Positions 56,246 to 64,000 of a stretch of DNA of 64,000 nt are shown in pieces. The stretch lies in assembly GCA_003254905.1 (NCBI GenBank), contig QANU01005322.1, positions 84,463-148,462 of the forward strand, given 5' to 3'. Source of the DNA: Nissolia schottii. Taxonomy: Eukaryota; Streptophyta; Magnoliopsida; Fabales; Fabaceae. Each line of letters starts with the position of its first letter. Position 1 is the first letter of the stretch. The translations under genes were made by a program, and so were the position numbers. The notes under the pieces were generated by a model. The model did not search any database. It saw nothing but the letters and a program-made list of their open reading frames with translations, and had not been told where the DNA came from.

Positions 56246-56617
56246 TTCCTCAGAAGTTTGAAGAATAGTTGATAGAATATCTTTCATCTTCTTGCCCTCA
56301 TCTGTGCTGCTTTGAGTTGTACTTAATAGGGTCAACAATATTTTTGAAGAATAATTGATAACATACCCTAAAGATTCGACAAGGTTTTACGCTGATTGTT
56401 GACTTCCTAACACCATTTATCCGGTCTCGGAAGCAACTATGTTAAAGATTTTTAATTAAGCACAACATAGACAGAGTTTGCCTACGTTTAATATGTATTT
56501 AAGTGGTAAAATCCTAATGCGACAAATAAGCAAAAGAGATATATTATGCAAAGGAGCAATTCTTAGACATATTAAAAGCTTCTAAGCTTATTTATTCCAT
56601 AATGTAGTTCCAACAAG
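56246..56617. other. 3' space between convergent BAT1 and PAD4
   Basis: Only 372 bp separate the two stop codons. With usual plant 3' untranslated lengths the transcripts are likely to approach or overlap in antisense. No repeat was seen. Confidence 0.6.
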
Positions 56618-59600
56618 TTAAGGCACCATTTCCCCATCCAGAAAAGGGGTGAATTGGTGTGGAAACCTCTGCTCCTTTGCTTTCAGCTCTCTCAGTTCTC
56701 TCAAATCCTCCAGCCACAAACTGTAACTTGAGTTCTTAGCAAGAACATCAAGGGATACCTCCTTGTTTTCAATGAGTTCCATTGCATACTTCTCAAATTC
56801 CTCAATGTTATGCCACAACACAACAAGCTTGCTTGTGTCACTCTCACTCCTAACACTATTCAAATAGTCCCTAGCTTCCTCCACCCTTGCCCAAAAACAT
56901 GAATCTTGTGTCAAGCTCGCAAACTTGCTCCTACTGTTACTTTCTTCGGCGGCGGCCGTGTTATCCTTCCACCACCTGTCAAAAATCTTATACCTCCTCT
57001 GCCTACCATGCTTTATGTAATGTCCCTTGGTCCTGTGAATCCCCTTGCCATAATATTCTGCTATGTCCAATGGCTCCACAAGTAGCTTGTAGAAATGTGA
57101 AGCATTGACCCATTTGGCTCGCGCTTCGAAATCGTGAGGCAGCTCGTTTCCCTCAAGCATTTCGATCACATTGTTCCAGAACCTTGCGAGCTTGATGCGG
57201 TTCATGTTGACTTTCATCTCCCTCTTTGAAGAGCCCCTCCTCTTAAACAAGTCATAGTATCCCATTTGATCAGTTTGCTGATCACACCAGGCTTTGTAGC
57301 ATTGGATTTCGGTCCTGTAAGGCACATACTTGGACAGGGTGATTGCTAGCCTTGCAGCATTCAGTGCTGGTGATGGGCCTGTTCTCCTTGCCATCTTAAG
57401 GCACTCCTTGGCAGGTTCAAATGCTGGATCCTGTTAGTTAAATAAAAGCAATTGTTCAGTGAAATCAATATCTTCCAATTGAAAAAATTGCTCATGGCTA
57501 GCTGATAGTAATATTAGAGAGCAGAAACTGCGTAGTTATTCATTCTGCATTACCATTATTAAGGCTCCATTTGGGTAAGGCAGCTTAATTAAGCCTTTAC
57601 AAAAAATGAGCTTCTTATAAAAGGACTTGTATAAAAAGTAACTTGTACATTTATTTGTATGCATAGTAATGTAAGTGCTTATTTTAGTTTGTAATGCTTG
57701 TCTCTGGAAAGTTGTGCAAGAGACTTTATTGAAAGGTTAAATATTTTAACTTATCAAAAAACACTAAACATGAATTTTTAAAAAAGTCATAAGTTGTACA
57801 ACTATCCACATAGATACAGAAGAACTTTTGGCTATTGAAAAGTTAAAAAAAAGTCATAACCGGTGCTATTCTTGTCCTTAGCACTTTAGTGTAAGGTGAC
57901 AAACATAGAGGGGGTAAGAAACATCACATGGTAGTGAGATAAGACAGTGAAATTACCTGATTTGCTATCCCTGAAGACTGAACTGCCAATTCTAGCCCTG
58001 CCTCATAGCTTGAATCAGGAACTTTCCCCTGAATGAAACTTTTCTGGTTCAAGAATTGCAAAGACAATTTATTGACATAATCTCCATACTTTAGATGCTC
58101 CTCAATACTACAAGCTGGAGAGCTTGTTGCAAACATCAAGTGCATCATCTTTATAACCGCAGCCGAACTATCCACGCACACTGCTCCATCTTCTGAAACA
58201 AAGAAGTAGCTTCCGAAAGGGCGAAACAAAGTTGGCGGCACAGACCCTTCTCCTTCTTGCGCAGCCGTGGCCAAGTAACTCCCCACAAAGCTGAACAACT
58301 CGGCCTTCTCCTTGTCCGTTACTTGAACTGCAAGCTTCACGAATTCTGGACCAGTCATGGACAGTTGCCAGAACTGAAGGAGGAAATTCAGCTGAGCAGT
58401 GTGTGGTGCAAACAGAAGCCTTGGCATTATGTCATGCTTTGACACCACATGGCAGAAGTTGCCACCCCATCTTTCTCTCAGAATCGCACGAGAAAAGGAC
58501 TCGTTCCCTAGCATCGGCGAACCAAAAGTGATGCAGAAGACTGACACAGAAGAAGATATGTGCTGGAAGTAGGACAAGAGCCAAAGGGTGCATAGAGATG
58601 CAGTGGCTCCTCCTATGGAGTGGCCTGTGATCACAATTGATTTGGTGTTGGTGTTTCCCAAAATTGCCAACATCTGATGAATGGTGACATTGATTTTGAA
58701 CTGTTATGTTGGGAATAACATTCTAGGAAAACAAGTTTAAGGAACGATAAACATAGTTTTAAGACTGTAATATGAGTCACTAAATTAATGAAGGGAAAAA
58801 TAGTAATAACCACAGCTTTTTCTTAATAGGTGAAGAAACTAATGCATGAAACAAGTGATCTTACGGATTAGGCTCTTCTAAAATGAATATTTCTCTATAG
58901 TAAGCTAGGCCTGTTCACCCTTAGTCCTAACTCTGAACAATCTAAGAGTGGTTATATCTTCTTACTTTCTAACTTTAGAAATAAGGACAATTTAATTAGC
59001 CTATATAGCCTTTTTTTTTTCTTTATATCATATGGTCTGAACTATCTTAAAGAAGCATGAATTGTGAAACTGAAACAATTATCTTCAGCTCAGAAGTTTG
59101 AGAAATTCTTTAATGCTCGAGAGTAACAAAATTTTTGCTGTGTACTTATTAGATACATCAATTATTGTATTAAAAATGCTGGAAAAAAAATGCGAGATAC
59201 TAATGACCCAAGAAGGTAATTTGTTAAGTAATAATAAATGAGTATGTCATCCAATCAAATCATTCAATATATATAATTTTTTTAAATAGTAAGAGAGAGT
59301 CACCTATTTTCATTTACGTGTCGATATTTTTTCTAGTACACAACTACCAAACTTATTGATGTCAATTAACATTTCTTTCTTTATGTCCCTAAGACAGCGT
59401 TTGGTTGGTAAGACAGGATAAATACAGAGACATGAGCACATAGACATAAAAAATAAGAGGACAAATCAGTCTTGAAAGCCCAAGAGAAACCCAGAACCAG
59501 AGGGCGTCTTTAGGAGAAGAGACAATTCTAAGCCAAGGCAAGAATCATCCACAAAAGGGCTTGGATTGAACGACAGAGATTGTTCACTCTCCCATAATCT

Positions 59601-60195
59601 ATCTCTCATAGTACCTCATCCTACTTATCATTACTCACAAACTTTATACTAAGCTTACAAATCCAAGAATTTCGCTCTATTATTCATTTATGCATTTACC
59701 AAGTTTAAACAAAAACGGTTTAAATCAGTATGTATTGTATGGACATGAAATTGGCCACTACGGCACGACTTTGGGTCAAGTTGTAATAACATCTTTGAGG
59801 GTAAGTCTTGGATTCTTGCCACTGAAACATTGAACAAAGACTAATGCTACTTGTAATTTTGCAGACCAGAAAGGTCACTGCCCCTACCATAACACGACAA
59901 TTGACACCTCATTCTTCTGTGTTATCATAATTAAGATATCAAATAATCAAATTATTGAAAAGGAAAAGTTTGAGTAAGCAAAACGTGCCCGAAATCAACA
60001 AGGGACAATTTCTCACTCGGATATTATTATTTAATTTATAACAACTTTAATGAATTAACATTTCAAAATATTACGTGTACCACCAAACATCAATAATCAT
60101 TTTAAATCCCACCGGATCAAGTTATATCAAAGCATGAATCATGACTTCCACCCATCAAACAGCAATGGAGGATTAAGTGATTAACCATTCAATGG

Positions 60196-60249
<54 letters not shown>

Positions 60250-63200
60250 TCTTTGCCTGGTTTCACGAGTCAACCGGTAGTGCCTTTTTTTTTCCTATTA
60301 ATAAATGTTACCATATAATGATGATGAAGGCATACAATTATAATATTGGAGGTTTAATGATTTCTATCCTTGACTCAAAATTGATCCCACTACATGTCGT
60401 TGTGTAACTTTTGTTTGAATTATCTTCTACTTGATGATGGAGGCAAATTATTAATAATGTTGTTTGAAAGTAAAAGTCTACGGTCCACCCTTTCAAATTG
60501 GATGCGAAGTTCGTTTAATTAAGACACTAATCAAAGGAGGTTTGCTATGTACCAAAAAAAAATCAAAGGAGGTTTGGTCGGTAGTAACATCATTGAAAAA
60601 AGAAATTTTGTGCCTAATCCCTCTTCAAAATTTAGAGATCATTAAATTGAGTATATCATTTTTATCTAAATTTTTCTTCCACACATTGAAATTGAATATC
60701 TAACTAAATGCTTAAAGAATCTCATGACCTAATCTCACGTATTTTAACTTCTTACCACTAAAACATTATCTAAACCATATTCAATGTGAACATCCGAACC
60801 ACAAAAGAATTTTTCCGGTAAAAGTGATGCTGGCTTTTGTTTGGGTAGGGACACGTCTTAGATTTTAGTTCGGGTTGTCAGTTTCAGGCATGTTTATATC
60901 CACGGGAGTGGTCCACACGGCAAAAATCTTCTTTGCATTTAGTTGTACCTTATTTTGTATGTAGTATACTAGAATTGAAATGACGATAAAGAATCAAGAA
61001 ATTTTAGAATTTCTCCGAATAAAAACACCCACCATATAGCCACCACAATAATAGAGGGGACAATAGAAAAGCCACTTTTGAGGTGCTCAACAACAATTCA
61101 AAGTCGTTGTTCTCTTCTTTCGGTCAAGCCATTTACGGATCTTGTGAAGTATGATAATATTATAATTTGTGGGAGAATCATGCTAGCCCGAAACATATAG
61201 TAAATTATTAAATTAGTGTAATAGTATAAAATCTAAATATGTGTTGTATATATGGCAAACTTTTTAGATAAGGATTTGAGAGTAGATCGTTCTTACCAAG
61301 GATATTAGTACTAATTTTTTTGAGAGTTTAACATTATCAAAGTGGGTGTATTTTTGGTCACAAGACCCTTTTTGTACACATCATTAAAAATCAAAATTTT
61401 CACTAGCTAAATGCTCAAGGAATCAAATTAGTTAATAATTATATTAGGCCTTATGATAAGAGTCAATCATTTCTGTAAATGTGATAATATAAAATTGAAT
61501 GACTATAAAAAATTCTTCCAAGAAAAATATAGTTTCCATTTTTATCCTTATAATATTTACTTCTTTCGTTCTCATCTTCATTTTCACAGCTTCCCTGACA
61601 GTAACGCACACATGCACAATGGGAAATTGTTGTGAGAGCGAGACGTGGGATTGGCGATGTTAATCTCTTTTAAGTATCCAATTTCACTTTTAGCTTTTTC
61701 TTTCCACTTTATCACTGGGATTAAATTCCAGTTTTGTAGTTTTCGTTGTATGCTTAATCAGCTTATATATATTGTGCTAGCAATTAGCTCATCCATTGCC
61801 ACTACGGCTAGTTCGGCAAAAAAGTAGCACGACCCACCAACCACGTCACTTAATAGCAATCCAACAAATGGATACTAAGCATCAAAAATCGTTTCATCAA
61901 CAATCACACATCCACGCCATAAAAAGCAAATAAAAAAATAGCATACAAAACACCTCAAGAAAAAAATAAGGGTGCTACTTGCACACTAAACATGATATAC
62001 ACACTATGCTTAATCTCTTACACACAATATAAAACATGTTTGGTGTATAAAAAATATTTCTCGAAAAAATAAACACCGCGACAAATGGTTCACTGCCAAT
62101 ATTATTCCTTTATAATTCATATTGTATGTTTGCGCTTTGTTTAATGAATGATATTAGATGAATATCACATTTTAACAATGTATATTACACTTGTTTTACA
62201 TAAATGTGCACAACACTAACTTTCATTTCAATATATAAGTACCTAACTATTCACCCATACTCATACGTACCGCATGCCAATGTAAATACAATCTAGTGAT
62301 ATAGTGAAGCGTTTCATCATATAATAATTCACACGTACCACTGTAGATATAGTATTATCAAAATTCAACACATGCACATAAGAAGAAGCTAAAATATATC
62401 ACAGAACCGTGATTGGGTTAACATATTTTAGGTTCAAAATAGCTTGCAATCGGAAGTTTAATTACTCAGAAAACTTCAAAAAAAAATTATATATCTCATA
62501 AATCATCAATTGCCAAAACAAATGCAGCCTTAAGACAACACAGAGACACATATTACTTCAATTTCTTCTTTGTTATACCATACTAACCCTAAATAATTAA
62601 ACTTATCGAAGTGGGCTGATCAGCTCATAAAACACATTGCATTTTGTGTGAAAGAAATAAATGATCTTAAAACATTGTTTTAATTAAGCACGCGGCACTT
62701 TGAATTAATTTTAATATATAGTCAGCATAGATGAGAAATTTTCAGTAGCTATTAGAATTGATTTTGGTGTTCTCGTCTAAAAATCAAATATGCTACGAAT
62801 TGAAATAAGGAACGGGAGACGAAACGAACCTGGTTTTGGAATTGATTGAAAAGGGAGCGGAAGAGGTTAAGCATGGCAGCATGAACCATGACTGGCTCCT
62901 CCTCCTCCTTGGAGGTCAACGGCGGCACGCCGCCGATGCTCTCCAGCGGGGCCAAGCTCCTCCAGCTCGAGTCCCATCCGGCCGCCATCTGCACGCCAGA
63001 GAAAGCCACGTACACCACGCCGCCGCCGCCTGTCTCCGTCACGAAACTCCGCTGCGCGGTGGCGTTGGCGACGGCGCACAGCCTCCATGACTCCGAGAGC
63101 AGCGGCGTCGACGCCAGGAACGTGGCGAGGACCTCGCTGGTCTCAAACCTGACAGCACAATTAAGATGATCGATTAATTGATGGATAAATAAATAATTGG

Positions 63201-63376
63201 CTCGTAACTTTGAATTTTCTTCGAATTCAGGTTCTAATTAGGGTGATAATTAATATATTTAAACTGGAAGTCCATGAGTAATTTTTTTGAAATTGAAAAA
63301 TAGGAAAATGAAATTGGGTGGGAAATTGTGGTGAGTGAGTGAGTTATTACGGCGAAGCTTCTTCGTCGGTAACCAT
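56618..63376 (-). CDS. PAD4: PAD4, lipase-like immune regulator
   Basis: Four minus-strand exons (63376-63351, 63148-62830, 58673-57957, 57430-56618) give 624 residues, close to the legume length as I remember it and longer than the 541 of Arabidopsis. PAD4 pairs with EDS1 to drive TIR-type immune receptor signalling and salicylic-acid defence. The N-terminal lipase-like domain holds SPFETSEVLATFLASTPLL, the nucleophile elbow GHSIGG with Ser134, and Asp196 in HDIMPR; I did not assign the triad histidine. The C-terminal EP domain (about 355-624) contains NMNRIKLARFWNNVIEMLE, AEYYGKGIHRTKGHY and TQDSCFWARVEEARD. Exon 1 is only 26 bases, and its join (CC|G, proline) restores SPFETS. Intron 2 is 4.2 kb. 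Exon 2 is strongly GC-rich at third codon positions, unlike exons 3 and 4. Together with nearby SRT2 it is the only gene here with a clear defence link. Confidence 0.95.
57561..57890. mobile_element. MITE-like fragment in PAD4 intron 3
   Basis: GGCTCCATTTGGGTAA followed by CAGCTTAATTAAGC and later AAGTTGTACAACTATCCACA are words I recall from a common legume MITE family. The right end is not defined. Confidence 0.4.
58674..62829 (-). other. large PAD4 intron 2
   Basis: 4,156 bp, mostly AT-rich. It contains a CAGCGTTTGGTTGGTAAGAC MITE-end-like word at 59,395-59,414, a (TTA)n tract at 60,198-60,248 and TACACAC-rich DNA near 61,970-62,050 that resembles the small MITE at 21 kb. No nested gene is supported: the poly-tyrosine open frame near 60.2 kb is only the microsatellite. 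Confidence 0.7.
60198..60248. repeat. (TTA)n microsatellite
   Basis: About 17 uninterrupted trinucleotide units, within PAD4 intron 2. It is likely to be length-variable between individuals. Confidence 0.9.
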
Positions 63377-63930
63377 GGTCGTGCTGAGTCTTTGCGGTGT
63401 GGAGAGGGAGCTAGTATGAATGAATGAATGAATGAGGTTTCAAGTTTGAAAGAGATGCCTTTATTTATTGAAAGCATTTTCAGTGGTCTTTCCAGTGCGA
63501 CAAATGTCAATTATAATTATGTAATTTAATTAAAGTTAAAAAATAAAAATATTACAATTAAATTTTTTTTAAAAATTTATTAAGTTACAATTATAATTAA
63601 TCAATTATTTTAAATTTTATATTAAATATAGTAAAATGAAATGTTAACTTATGGTTAATCCCCATATATTCGGATACGGTACCGGTGAATTTACTTGGGT
63701 ACTATAGAATTCCCCGGTATGCGTACTCTTTTGCTCTTCTAAGTTTTTTACGTTGTACCATAGTGAATAGTGAATGTAGTAGTGCTCAAAGTTGGATTCC
63801 AGGATCAGCGTGAAAGAGGGGTTGAGTGTTGCAAGTAGTATGCTCCACCAGTGTTAATTCTCTGGTTTTTGGTCCTTGTCTCTTTCAGTTCAACGCGTTT
63901 GTGTTTTATATACTTCAATTCCTACCGACG
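63377..63930 (-). promoter_or_regulatory. upstream region of PAD4
   Basis: On the minus strand a (CATT)n tract of about five units (63416-63436) lies in the leader, an AATAAATAAAGG TATA-like word near 63,465, and a TTGAC W-box core at 63510-63506, about 130 bp upstream of the start codon. W-boxes bind WRKY factors and are common in defence genes, but one 5-base core is weak evidence. Confidence 0.4.
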
Positions 63931-64000
63931 GGAATTGGTCCAAGTGATAAACGGCTTGGTATCGCTTAAGCAAAGTCCCAAGTTCGAGACCTTGAATACC
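63928..64000 (+). mobile_element. SINE-like sequence cut by the window edge
   Basis: A box A-like TGGTCCAAGTGATAA (63936-63950) and a box B-like AGTTCGAGACC (63981-63991) have near-normal spacing. The element continues past the window end. Confidence 0.6.

Noticed and set aside
60177-60407. Open frame with a long tyrosine run
   Set aside because: It is a translation of the (TTA)n microsatellite inside a PAD4 intron.

Overview
The window is plant nuclear DNA, most likely from a legume (Fabaceae). The evidence is AT-rich intergenic DNA, GT/AG introns throughout, plant-specific gene families, many LTR, TIR and SINE relics, and protein wording closest to legume orthologues as I remember them. 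No alignment or database search was run. Gene names come from recognising the conceptual proteins, and exon borders come from splice sites and reading-frame continuity that I worked out by hand.

Layout. Bases 1-21,200 are a repeat-rich block in which I find no host gene. It holds old LTR-like repeats, two of which are related copies at 3.5-4.9 kb and 7.0-14.5 kb. A very young Ty1/copia element (7,548-13,953) is nested in the second copy; it has 455-bp LTRs that differ at one base and a 5-bp target duplication. A hAT-like TIR element (15,067-15,977) carries an antisense piece of a tonoplast sugar transporter gene. There are also several MITE-like elements and two LTR-like fragments in inverted orientation (18.1 and 20.8 kb).

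Bases 22,000-63,400 are a compact gene island of eight host genes: an F-box protein (+), farnesylcysteine lyase (+), VPS20 of ESCRT-III (-), the PC4-type coactivator KIWI (+), the sirtuin SRT2 (-), a PsbP-domain protein of the PPD2 type (+), the amino acid permease BAT1 (+) and the immune regulator PAD4 (-). All eight can be assembled into full-length reading frames. Orientations alternate. FCLY/VPS20, KIWI/SRT2 and BAT1/PAD4 are convergent pairs, while VPS20/KIWI and SRT2/PPD2 are divergent pairs with possible shared promoter space.

The genes do not form one pathway. They are housekeeping genes for trafficking, prenylcysteine recycling, transcription, mitochondrial deacylation, thylakoid lumen and amino-acid transport, plus one defence gene. 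Introns carry much of the transposon load. The F-box intron holds an assembly gap next to an LTR and a separate TIR element. BAT1 introns hold a Stowaway-like MITE and a short SINE fragment inside a tandem duplication. The 4.2-kb PAD4 intron holds a (TTA)n tract. The window ends inside a SINE-like sequence.
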